The notes under the pieces were generated by a model, which saw only the letters and a program-made list of their open reading frames with translations, did no database searches and had not been told where the DNA came from. From Pseudonocardiales bacterium (GTDB lineage: Bacteria; Actinomycetota; Actinomycetes; Mycobacteriales; Pseudonocardiaceae), in assembly GCA_013695005.1 (NCBI GenBank), contig JACDBJ010000432.1, positions 1 through 13,388 of the forward strand: a DNA stretch of 13,388 nucleotides, given 5' to 3'. Each line of letters starts with the position of its first letter. Position 1 is the stretch's first letter. The position numbers and the translations under genes are program-made. Below, one piece after another: positions 7,301 through 13,385 of the stretch.

Positions 7301-7657
7301 TCACTTCCTCGTCTTGGCCTTCTTCGGCGGCAGGGACCCGATGTGCTCCAATGCCTGCTGTATCCACGGGCCCGCGGCGTCGGGCGAGGACCGCCACTGC
7401 GCCGGCGTCGTCACCCAGCCACCCATCGGCCGCTCGGCCGGTCCGTATGGCCCGGTGCCGGGCTCGGACAGCAGCTTCTCGCGACCCGGCTCGTCCAGCT
7501 TCAGGCCGAGGTCGGCGCCGAACAGCCCCATGAACATGTTCCCGTTGACGAACGCGCCCACGTTGCCGAACATCGGCTTGATCTCCACGCGGGGATCGTC
7601 GGGCACGAGCGACCGGAAGAACTCCTTGTCCTGCTCGCTGGGTCTAGGCATCTCCAT
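7301..7657 (-). CDS. TfoX N-terminal domain protein
   Basis: A 118-residue protein matching the TfoX-N domain: KPMFGNVGAFVNGNMF is the diagnostic segment (about residues 27-42), followed by GLKL and a PYGPAERPMGGWVTTPAQW segment. The C-terminus is Lys/Arg-rich (PPKKAKTRK). In proteobacteria TfoX (Sxy) promotes competence, but stand-alone TfoX-N proteins in actinobacteria have no established role, so no function is assigned. ATG 7657 is chosen because the domain begins shortly after it and the longer open frame is antisense to the next gene. ATG 7651 is an alternative. CACACT lies 7 bases before 7657 and no Shine-Dalgarno is seen. It is divergent from the SirB1-like gene across 79 bases and upstream of the acyl-CoA dehydrogenase subunit. 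Confidence 0.85.
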   Translation of the reverse strand: MEMPRPSEQDKEFFRSLVPDDPRVEIKPMFGNVGAFVNGNMFMGLFGADLGLKLDEPGREKLLSEPGTGPYGPAERPMGGWVTTPAQWRSSPDAAGPWIQQALEHIGSLPPKKAKTRK

Positions 7658-7736
7658 GCCGGCCAGTGTGGCCCAACAAGCTCCGACGCGACACCGGCGA
7701 GGCGGGGAGCAACGTCGAGGGTGAAAGATCGGGGCC

Positions 7737-8516
7737 ATGGACGCGGTGCAGCGGTTCGCCGAGTTGGTGACGGGCCGCGGCCGTGGACCGGACCTCGACG
7801 TCGGTGCCCTGGCCATCGCCGCCGGATCCGACCCCGGGCTCGATCCGGAGCCGTCGCTGCGCGAGCTGGACCGACTCGCCGAGGGCGTCGACTCCCTGGA
7901 GGGTCTGGTCCAGCGCCTGTTCGTCGACAACGGCTTCACCGGCAACAGCGACGACTACTACGACCCCCGCAACTCGCTGCTGCCCGAGGTGCTGCGCCGC
8001 CGGGCCGGCATCCCGATCACCCTGTCGCTGGTGGCCATCGAGGTCGGGCGGCGGGCCGGGATCGCGCTGGAGGGCGTCGGCATGCCCGGTTACTTCCTGT
8101 TCCGCCCGATCGGCACCGAGCACTATCTCGACGCCTTCGACGGCGGTCGCGCGCTGACCTACGAGGAGTGCGAACAGCGCTTCCGGTCCTCCACCGGCGC
8201 CGGCGACGACGTCCCGTTCACCGGGCGGATGCTGGCCACCTCCCCGACCAGGGCGATCCTCGCGCGCGTGCTGGAGAACCTGCGGGTGGCCTATCGCAAC
8301 CACGTGCAGCCCGAGGACGTGGAGTGGGTGCTGCGGATGCGGCTGCTACTGCCCGGCGTCGGCGTCGAGCATCTGCTCGAAATGGGCAACGTGCTCGGGC
8401 AGCAGGGCCGCTGGGACGAGGGTGCGAAGTTCCTCGTCGAGCAGTCCGACGGTTGGCCGCAGCACGCCGAGGTCCTCGACCACGCCGCCCGAGTGTTGCT
8501 CGCCAACCTCAACTAA
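7737..8516 (+). CDS. SirB1/transglutaminase-like protein with C-terminal TPR-like helices
   Basis: A 259-residue cytoplasmic protein. The central block PRNSLLPEVLRRRAGIPITL (residues 77-96), then GVGMPGYFLFR (113-123) and YLDAFDGG (130-137), match the SirB1/YchA family, a transglutaminase-like fold. The family usually reads PGHF where this protein has PGYF (Y119), so a residue thought to be functional may be changed. The last 80 residues form helical pairs (MGNVLGQQGRWDEGAKFL) that resemble a TPR. The true activity of the family is not established. ATG 7737 has no strong Shine-Dalgarno; AAAGAT (7724-7729) lies 7 bases upstream, preceded by TG. It is divergent from the TfoX-domain gene. A toxin remnant follows 10 bases after the stop. 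Confidence 0.87.
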   Translation: MDAVQRFAELVTGRGRGPDLDVGALAIAAGSDPGLDPEPSLRELDRLAEGVDSLEGLVQRLFVDNGFTGNSDDYYDPRNSLLPEVLRRRAGIPITLSLVAIEVGRRAGIALEGVGMPGYFLFRPIGTEHYLDAFDGGRALTYEECEQRFRSSTGAGDDVPFTGRMLATSPTRAILARVLENLRVAYRNHVQPEDVEWVLRMRLLLPGVGVEHLLEMGNVLGQQGRWDEGAKFLVEQSDGWPQHAEVLDHAARVLLANLN

Positions 8517-8526
8517 CGCTACGGCC

Positions 8527-8883
8527 GTGACCAGGGCGGGCGGTCGCCGTGAACGCCGGGCGAGCCTGCGGGCAATACTCGGTTCGGACCGCGATGTGGT
8601 GTGGGCGGAGGTGGCAGCCGTGTTCCCAGAGATCGGCGACGCGGATTCCGCCCTTTCGACGATCGGCGCGCGGTTCAGCCCGCTCAGCCAAGTCGCCGCT
8701 GGACACGCGGCGCAGGCTTGGCGGGCCTACCGTCGGCGCGGTGGCTCACGTCAACGCGTCATCGCCGACTTCCTCATCGGCGCGCACGCCATCGCGCAGG
8801 CTGACCGGCTCCTGACTCGGGATCGCGGCTTCTATCGCAGCTATTTCACCGCTGCGACCGTCCTCGATCCGACCAGTACGTAA
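8527..8883 (+). pseudogene. PIN-domain (VapC-type) toxin remnant, 5' end lost
   Basis: From about 8596 the reading frame matches the last two thirds of VapC-like PIN nucleases: VVWAEVAAVF, then AYRRRGG, VIADFLIGAHAIA, and LLTRDRGFYRSYF. Counting from the first possible GTG (8527), the acidic residues E28, D81 and D99 correspond to the second, third and fourth metal ligands. The first conserved Asp, expected within the first ten residues of an intact protein, is missing. In its place are about 20 Arg-rich residues without PIN character. Only about 80 bases separate the SirB1-like stop from the homologous part, too few to hold the missing 35-40 residues in any frame. No antitoxin gene precedes it. 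It is therefore best read as a decayed toxin; a short expressed protein from GTG 8527 (118 residues) is not excluded. Confidence 0.7.
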
Positions 8884-8919
8884 TCCGTTGGGACCCTGCC
8901 CGTGCGGCGTCAGCCCCTG

Positions 8920-9771
8920 TCACGGCGTTGCGCGTCGCGCGACCACCTGCAGCCAGTTGCGGGGCACACCTGTCAGGCCCTGCTGCTCGAAGATCTCGGC
9001 GACGCCGTGGTGCAGTGCCTCGGCGCCGGCGTCCAGCGGCGCCCCGGGCAGTGCGCCCTCGATGAACAGCCAGTAGTGGCCGATGTCCTGGAACGACTCG
9101 AGTGTCATCAGCGCCTCGTCGAGGGTGCGCGAGACCACCTCGAAGCCGTTGCGCTCCAAGTGCGCCTCGTAGTCACCCGGGGTCAGCCACTGCATCGCCA
9201 TGGCCTTCGCGTCGCGGGCCAGCCGGACCTCCGGGCGCTCGGCGCGCAGCCACCGCATCGCCCGGATCGTCCACAGCCGGTAGAAGTTCTCGGTGCCGTC
9301 CACGTAGGCGCCGCTGAAGAACGCGCTGTTGAACGCGAACAAGCCGCCCGGCGCGACCGCCGCGGCGATCTGACCGATCGTGGAGTCCTTGTCGTGCACC
9401 AGGTGGATCGCGTTGGAGAGGATCAGCACGTCGGCCTTGCCGGTCAGGGAGCTGAGGGCGGACGCGTCGCCCTGCACGAACCGGATGTCCGTCGGCGACC
9501 CCGCCAGCCGCGACCGCGCGCTGGCCAGCTGTTCTGCGGCCGGGTCCACTGCGACGATGCTGGCCTGGACATCCCGCGCGCTCAACGCCTCGACGACCAT
9601 CTCCGTGACGGCCCCGGTGCCACACCCCAGGTCGACGATCGTGGTGTCACGATCGGGCGGCGGCTTGAGCGCTTCGATGGTCCGCTGGACGAGCGTGCGG
9701 TTGACCTCCTGGTAGAAGGCGTGCCTGGTGAACGGCTCGTAGCCGTAGGTCTCCTGCTCACGTTGGATCAT
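8920..9771 (-). CDS. Class I SAM-dependent methyltransferase
   Basis: A 283-residue Rossmann-fold methyltransferase. Motif I is VDLGCGTG (residues 46-53), the acidic end of strand 2 is VDP (75-77), and the adenine-contact region reads QGDASAL (100-106). Strand 4 is ADVLILSNAIHLVHD, where ordinary methyltransferases have a similar loop. The C-terminal half carries the acceptor-binding part and does not identify the substrate. ATG 9771 is chosen because AAAGGGA (9780-9786) lies 8 bases upstream; the frame stays open to 10029 but the extension has no domain features. It converges on the PIN remnant, with 36 bases between stops. It stands alone as a transcription unit. A secondary-metabolite O- or N-methyltransferase is one possibility, but nothing here proves it. 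Confidence 0.88.
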   Translation of the reverse strand: MIQREQETYGYEPFTRHAFYQEVNRTLVQRTIEALKPPPDRDTTIVDLGCGTGAVTEMVVEALSARDVQASIVAVDPAAEQLASARSRLAGSPTDIRFVQGDASALSSLTGKADVLILSNAIHLVHDKDSTIGQIAAAVAPGGLFAFNSAFFSGAYVDGTENFYRLWTIRAMRWLRAERPEVRLARDAKAMAMQWLTPGDYEAHLERNGFEVVSRTLDEALMTLESFQDIGHYWLFIEGALPGAPLDAGAEALHHGVAEIFEQQGLTGVPRNWLQVVARRATP

Positions 9772-10069
9772 GGGGGTGATCCCTTTCCCCGTCAGGTCGC
9801 CCAATGGGTGGTTGGTGGTCACGCCGAGCGCGCCACAGCACCCTCGCAACCCGCCCCGCACCGGCGACGATGCAGGATGGCGTCGGGAAAGACAACGAGT
9901 AGCGACGTGAATTTCGCCGCTCGACGCCCCGGTCCCGACCGCACCACGGTCACAGCCGCGTCTCAGGCGCCGCCCCCGGCTCGGACATGTGAAATCGGCG
10001 CCCTCGTCGGGCAGCTTCGCCGCCAGCACGTCCAGCGGCTCGATGCTCGGCGCTCGGCACCTGCGGCCA
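9772..10069. other. 298-base region without a convincing gene
   Basis: This gap lies between the methyltransferase start and the stop of the YbjN-like gene. A weak minus-strand promoter can be proposed: TTGTCT (9890-9895), a 17-base spacer and CATCGT (9867-9872), giving a leader of roughly 90 bases for the methyltransferase. A 44-codon minus-strand ORF (GTG 9953 to stop 9819), with a C-terminus rich in Arg and Cys, has no recognisable family and no Shine-Dalgarno. Minus-strand frame continuing from the methyltransferase to 10029 is also open. No RNA gene or long repeat was recognised. Confidence 0.5.
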
Positions 10070-10465
10070 CTAGAACGTGTCAGAGCCGGTGAGCTCGTGC
10101 TCGAACTCGTCGGCGACCTTCACCACGAGTTGGAACGGCTTGTCGAAGGCCTTCAGGCTCAGCGCTTCCAGCTCGTCCAGCGGCACCGCATGCTGGTAGA
10201 CCGCCGTGCCGTCAACCACACCAGCGCCGCCGACCACGGTGGCGCCGGCCAGCTCCAGCAACCGGCGCAGGTCGATGTCGTCGGCCCTGGCGATGGGTGA
10301 CTCGATCTGGATCCAGCTGTCACCGTCGGTCTGCACGTGGTGCACGTAGACGATCTGGGTGCGCTCGCCGCCGATGGGCAGGTTGAAGGTCAAGGAATCG
10401 TCGGTCTGGCGCATGACCTCGTAGCGGGTCCGCACGTATCCCACCAGGTCGATCCAGGTGGCCAC
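10070..10465 (-). CDS. YbjN-like (type III secretion chaperone-fold) small protein
   Basis: A 131-residue soluble protein with an alternating alpha-beta pattern: RTRYEVMRQTDDSLTFNLPI, then QIVYVHHVQTDGDSWIQIESPIA, DLRRLLELAG, VYQHAVPLDEL and a closing helix FQLVVKVADEFEHEL. This layout resembles the YbjN/CesT chaperone fold, which is common in actinobacteria and has no firm function. GTG 10465 is chosen because GAGAGG (10474-10479) sits 8 bases upstream; GTG 10474, which overlaps that sequence, is unlikely. It is divergent from the PD-(D/E)XK gene across 102 bases and may share its promoter region. Fold assignment is by eye and moderate; the ORF itself is well supported. Confidence 0.72.
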   Translation of the reverse strand: MATWIDLVGYVRTRYEVMRQTDDSLTFNLPIGGERTQIVYVHHVQTDGDSWIQIESPIARADDIDLRRLLELAGATVVGGAGVVDGTAVYQHAVPLDELEALSLKAFDKPFQLVVKVADEFEHELTGSDTF

Positions 10466-10473
10466 CTTCGTCA

Positions 10474-10479
10474 CCTCTC
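10474..10479 (-). promoter_or_regulatory. Shine-Dalgarno GAGAGG that sets the YbjN-like start
   Basis: GAGAGG lies 8 bases before GTG 10465 and would be abutted or overlapped by the upstream GTG 10474. It decides for the shorter protein. Confidence 0.7.
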
Positions 10480-10519
10480 GTTCGCAGCCGGTTGCGGAAC
10501 CTGCCCGATGGCCGATTCG

Positions 10520-10529
10520 ACGGTAGCCT
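10520..10529. promoter_or_regulatory. Overlapping divergent -10 boxes between YbjN-like and PD-(D/E)XK genes
   Basis: The ten bases ACGGTAGCCT hold TACCGT on the minus strand (10520-10525) and TAGCCT on the plus strand (10524-10529), sharing the central TA. Both fit TANNNT. Starts would fall near 10513 and 10536, leaving leaders that contain the Shine-Dalgarno sequences of both genes. No good -35 is visible on either side, so this is a candidate only. Confidence 0.4.
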
Positions 10530-10555
10530 CCCAGGTGCCCGTCCCGAGTCGGCAG

Positions 10556-10560
10556 GGAGG
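10556..10560 (+). promoter_or_regulatory. Strong Shine-Dalgarno GGAGG for the PD-(D/E)XK gene
   Basis: GGAGG lies 7 bases before GTG 10568, an ideal distance. It fixes the start although the frame is open up to 10337. Confidence 0.8.
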
Positions 10561-10567
10561 TGGTCCG

Positions 10568-11659
10568 GTGAAGTATCACGTGATCCGCCCCTGGGAGAGC
10601 AGGTTGTTCCGGCAGTGCCGTCGGGCCTGGGACTTCAGCGCACGCGAGCGCCAGGACTACGAGCTGGCCGAGCCGTTACGCGTCGTCGACTTCGACGAGG
10701 CGATCCACGAGGCGATGGACGTCTACTACTTCCCGGGCATGTGGGACTGGAACCGGGCGATCGTGCGCCCGGTGGCCGTGCAGGGCTTCGTCAAGTCGAT
10801 GCGCAAGCAGCGCGCCGCATACGCCGAACGCCGCGAGCTGACCCCTGAGCAGGAGCAGCAGTGGGAACAGCAGCTCGAGCTGGGCACCGAGATGCTGCAG
10901 CGGTACTTCAGCTGGGCGCTGCACGCCGACCGCTTCACGTCCGTCCAGGTGGCGACGCTGTTCGACGTCACCATCCCGAACCCGGACCGGCCGCAGGACG
11001 GGCTGCTCACACCCGACGGCCGTGGGATCTGGTTCCGGGTACGACTGGACACCGTGATCGTGGACGAGCACGAGAACTCCTGGCTGGTGGAGCACCGGCT
11101 GGTGGACGAGTGGGGCGAGCTGGACGAGCTGGTGCTGGACGAGCAGAGCCTGACCAGGGCGTGGGCCTGGGAGCTGGCCTTCCTCGGCAAGATGTCCGGC
11201 ACGATCATCAACGAGCTGCGAATGCCGCCGGCGGGCGTCGAGCTGGGGCCGGCGGATGCGATGGACGTCCGGGCACTGCAGGGGCCCAGCGGCCTGATCA
11301 AGCAGGAGTACAACGACCACGTCCGCCGCACCCAGATCCCACGCGGGTCGGCCGAGCTGGCCGACCGCGGGTTGGCGGTGGCCTACGAGGTCCGGGAGAT
11401 GACCGATCCAGGCCTTTCGCTCTACCCCAACCCGTCGCCGGACAAGTGCGGCAGCTGCCACTACCGCCGGCCCTGCCAGGCGATGAGCGCGGGCGGCGAC
11501 CCCGCCGTGATCCTCGAGTCGGCGTACCGCAAGCGCACCGTGGAGGACTTCGAGCCGGGCAAGCTCGGGTCGATCTGGGGCTACATGCCCGAGACGCCGC
11601 GGACCGCCGACTACCGCAGCCCCGCTCGCGGGGACGGTGACGAGGCCGCCGCCGGGTGA
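10568..11659 (+). CDS. PD-(D/E)XK nuclease-superfamily protein, Cas4/AddB-like, with four Fe-S-type cysteines
   Basis: A 363-residue protein of the RecB/Cas4-like nuclease group, judged by motif order. An N-terminal SRLFRQCRRAWDFSAR segment carries C17. H47 (FDEAIHEAMDVYY) fits the motif I His. D161 (VRLDTVIVD) fits the metal Asp. E175-H-R177 (WLVEHRL) stands where D/E-x-K is expected, with Lys replaced by Arg. Q193 follows in the QxxxY-like position. Near the C-terminus C294-x2-C297-x5-C303 completes a four-cysteine set, which in Cas4 and AddB holds a 4Fe-4S cluster. The start GTG 10568 is fixed by GGAGG. The next gene starts 12 bases after the stop, so they are neighbours in one direction. 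Catalysis may be altered or lost because of K to R. No CRISPR array, cas1 or helicase gene is in the window. A DNA-end processing or repair role is inferred, not shown. Confidence 0.72.
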   Translation: MKYHVIRPWESRLFRQCRRAWDFSARERQDYELAEPLRVVDFDEAIHEAMDVYYFPGMWDWNRAIVRPVAVQGFVKSMRKQRAAYAERRELTPEQEQQWEQQLELGTEMLQRYFSWALHADRFTSVQVATLFDVTIPNPDRPQDGLLTPDGRGIWFRVRLDTVIVDEHENSWLVEHRLVDEWGELDELVLDEQSLTRAWAWELAFLGKMSGTIINELRMPPAGVELGPADAMDVRALQGPSGLIKQEYNDHVRRTQIPRGSAELADRGLAVAYEVREMTDPGLSLYPNPSPDKCGSCHYRRPCQAMSAGGDPAVILESAYRKRTVEDFEPGKLGSIWGYMPETPRTADYRSPARGDGDEAAAG

Positions 11660-11663
11660 TAAT
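11658..11663 (+). promoter_or_regulatory. Candidate -10 box (GATAAT) for a leaderless EEP-family transcript
   Basis: GATAAT overlaps the TGA stop (11657-11659) of the upstream gene and lies 8 bases before GTG 11672. There is no Shine-Dalgarno in the 12-base gap. It is the closest match to TATAAT noticed in the window. Confidence 0.5.
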
Positions 11664-11671
11664 GGCTCGTT

Positions 11672-12544
11672 GTGCGCCTGCGCGTGGTGAGCTGGAACCT
11701 CGACTCGACGGCCAAGGGCCTGTTGGACGACAAGATCGAGCTGCTGCGTCAGCTCGGTCCTGATCTCGCGTTCCTGCAGGAGCTCAACCGGCCCGTCTAC
11801 AAGGCGCTGCTCCCCCAGCCCGAGGCGTTCGAGCGGATGCACCAGCGCCGCAGGGTGTTCGCCTGGGGGACGCTGTCCACCGACCACACCGACCCGCGGG
11901 GCAGCGACGTCCGGGTGGGCTGCGCCGTCCTCGGCTCGCCGGCCACCATCCTGCTGTCGGCGAAGCTGCTGTACAGCGCGCAGTTCGACGTGAGCGAGCC
12001 GGAGCGGCCGGCGGTGCTGCGGCGCACGATGGCCGCTCAGGTGGCGACCCACGGCGGGCGCACACTCACCGCGTGCAGCCTGCACGCAAGGCCCGCCCCG
12101 AGCGACCCCGGACGTCAGCCGCCGACGTTCCACAGCGGCGTCGCCGGTTGGCTGGCCGACCTCGCCGGCACGGCCCTGGTCGGCATCTGTGCCCATGCGC
12201 CGCAGGTCGACCACCCCGACTTCGACCGGTCGCGGTTCCGCCGGCCGGCACCGGCCGGTGGCGGCCCCGGCGAGGATCAGCTGCTCGGGCCGCAGACGAT
12301 CCACGGGCTGACCGACGTGCTTCGCACCCACCTTGATCGGCACCCGGCGGAGCTGGAGCGGATCAGGGGAGAACGCCCGGACGGTCCGCTGGCGGTGTCA
12401 TACCGCGACGCCGAGCGGCCCGTGCGCCACGACCACATCTGGGCCACCCCGGACCTGGAGGTGGTCGACGTCCGCTACCTCTACGACGAGGCGGTGGCCA
12501 CCGGCAGCGATCACGGACTGGTGCTGGCCGACTTCGAGGTCTGA
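11672..12544 (+). CDS. Endonuclease/exonuclease/phosphatase (EEP) family protein with altered metal-site motif
   Basis: A 290-residue protein of the EEP (DNase I/exonuclease III-like) fold. Expected catalytic positions are N9 (VVSWNLD), E37 (LQELN), H138 (SLHARP), D254 (HDHIW) and D280-H281 (GSDHG). The D-x-N motif, where relatives read GIDANAP, is here GICAHAP: C173 and H175 replace Asp and Asn. These residues normally bind metal and orient the phosphate, so activity may be weak, changed or gone. The gap after the PD-(D/E)XK stop is 12 bases and the genes are co-directional; a GATAAT at 11658 may also give it its own leaderless transcript from GTG 11672. Co-occurrence suggests joint work on nucleic acid, an inference. 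It converges with the SGNH gene. A phosphatase role on small molecules is an alternative. Confidence 0.83.
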   Translation: MRLRVVSWNLDSTAKGLLDDKIELLRQLGPDLAFLQELNRPVYKALLPQPEAFERMHQRRRVFAWGTLSTDHTDPRGSDVRVGCAVLGSPATILLSAKLLYSAQFDVSEPERPAVLRRTMAAQVATHGGRTLTACSLHARPAPSDPGRQPPTFHSGVAGWLADLAGTALVGICAHAPQVDHPDFDRSRFRRPAPAGGGPGEDQLLGPQTIHGLTDVLRTHLDRHPAELERIRGERPDGPLAVSYRDAERPVRHDHIWATPDLEVVDVRYLYDEAVATGSDHGLVLADFEV

Positions 12545-12549
12545 GGCCT

Positions 12550-12566
12550 GCGCCGGTGTACGGCGC
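12550..12566. terminator. Perfect hairpin between convergent EEP and SGNH genes, possible bidirectional terminator
   Basis: GCGCCG (12550-12555), a five-base loop GTGTA and CGGCGC (12561-12566) form a perfect six-pair stem that fills most of the 22-base gap between the two stop codons. There is no T-tract on either side. Symmetric position between convergent stops favours a shared terminator. Confidence 0.5.
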
Positions 12567-13301
12567 TCAGCTGATCCAGTCGTGGCTGACGGCGTGGACG
12601 AGGTGGCTCGCCCACAGTTGGTAGGCCTCGGCGCTGGGGTGGAAGTGATCCGCGGCGAAGAGGTCGGCCTCGATGTCCGGGGCAGGGACGTGCTGCACAG
12701 CGGGGTCGTTGCGGGCCAGGCCTCTCAGTTGCCTGTCCAGGCCGCGGGCATGTAGACCCATCACGGCGCGCAGCGGCTGTGGCAGCGCGGGAAAGGATCC
12801 GAGATCGGGCACCCCGGCCAGCACGACGCGGCCACCAGGCCGTTGCACCGACCGCAGTGTCGCGGTGATGTCGGCGACGCTTCGCCGCCATGCGTGACGA
12901 CCGCGCAACCTCAAGGCGTCGTTGACGCCGAGCACGACCAGCGCCAGGTCGTGCCGATCCTGCACCGCCCGCGGAAGCAGCTCCCGGCGCGTGTGGCCGG
13001 CCGTGGCGCCGGTGGATGCGAACAGTTGCCAGTGGACACGGTGCCCGGAGCAGGCGGCGAGCTCGGCGGCGAAGTGCCGCGCGAGCCCGTCGTCCTGGGT
13101 GCTGACGCCGACTCCCGCAGCTGTGGACTCACCGATCACCACCACGTGCAACGGCTGCCCATGCCCTTCGGCACCGGCGCGGGCACCGCCGGCTTCGGGC
13201 AGGACGGGGGTCTCGCGCCGCACCCGCTCGCCCTGCCTGATCAGGACCGGTGCCAGCAGCGCTGCTGCCGGCCGAGCGGCGAGCACGGCGACCGTCCCCA
13301 T
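12567..13301 (-). CDS. SGNH/GDSL-type hydrolase, probably membrane-anchored or secreted
   Basis: A 244-residue esterase-type hydrolase of the SGNH fold, which would cleave an ester or acetyl group. Block I is GESTAAG with nucleophile S59 (GDS replaced by GES, as often seen). Block II glycine is G98 (STGATAG), block III is LGVND with N127, and block V is D218-H-F-H221. A mildly hydrophobic N-terminus (about residues 4-20) may be a membrane anchor or signal. Its 40-residue linker is Gly/Arg-rich. ATG 13301 is preferred because TACTGT lies 6 bases upstream in a repeat shared with the divergent start; no Shine-Dalgarno is present. The substrate cannot be told. Confidence 0.9.
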   Translation of the reverse strand: MGTVAVLAARPAAALLAPVLIRQGERVRRETPVLPEAGGARAGAEGHGQPLHVVVIGESTAAGVGVSTQDDGLARHFAAELAACSGHRVHWQLFASTGATAGHTRRELLPRAVQDRHDLALVVLGVNDALRLRGRHAWRRSVADITATLRSVQRPGGRVVLAGVPDLGSFPALPQPLRAVMGLHARGLDRQLRGLARNDPAVQHVPAPDIEADLFAADHFHPSAEAYQLWASHLVHAVSHDWIS

Positions 13302-13352
13302 GCCAGCACAGTAGCCGCCCGAGAATCGGCGAGCGGCTACGGTGATCCCATG
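13299..13352. promoter_or_regulatory. Divergent leaderless promoters lying in a 20-base inverted repeat
   Basis: On the minus strand, GCGGCTACTGTGCTGGCATG (13318 down to 13299) ends in the SGNH ATG. On the plus strand, GCGGCTACGGTGATCCCATG (13333-13352) ends in another ATG. They match at 16 of 20 positions with the same length. Each contains a TANNNT hexamer (TACTGT at 13308-13313, TACGGT at 13338-13343) exactly 6 bases before its ATG. The centre of symmetry is at 13325/13326. No -35 element is recognisable. A shared regulator binding both arms is possible. Confidence 0.55.
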
Positions 13353-13385
13353 TTGCTGCCCATGTCGCCAGCTGGTGTGCGATGA
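13350..13385 (+). CDS. 11-codon leader-type ORF at a candidate leaderless start
   Basis: ATG 13350 opens a reading frame of 11 codons (MLLPMSPAGVR) that ends in TGA at 13383-13385. That stop overlaps ATG 13382-13384 in the arrangement ATGA, typical of translational coupling to a following gene. The window ends three bases later, so the downstream gene cannot be judged; GTG 13375 in yet another frame is also open at the edge. It may be a leader peptide, or simply chance if the real gene uses another start. Support rests on the -10 box and repeat in front. Confidence 0.35.
   Translation: MLLPMSPAGVR

Noticed and set aside
7301..7657. Competence regulator tfoX/sxy
   Set aside because: Only the N-terminal domain is present and no competence role is known for such proteins in actinobacteria, so no symbol was given.
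8884..8919. Terminator between the PIN remnant and the methyltransferase
   Set aside because: Only a very short weak inverted repeat was seen; not enough to call.
10568..11659. Cas4 of a CRISPR-Cas locus
   Set aside because: No repeat-spacer array and no other cas gene is present in the window; only the fold and cysteines resemble Cas4.
10676..12343. 555-codon minus-strand open frame
   Set aside because: It lies opposite the two well-supported nuclease-fold genes and its composition is a complement shadow.
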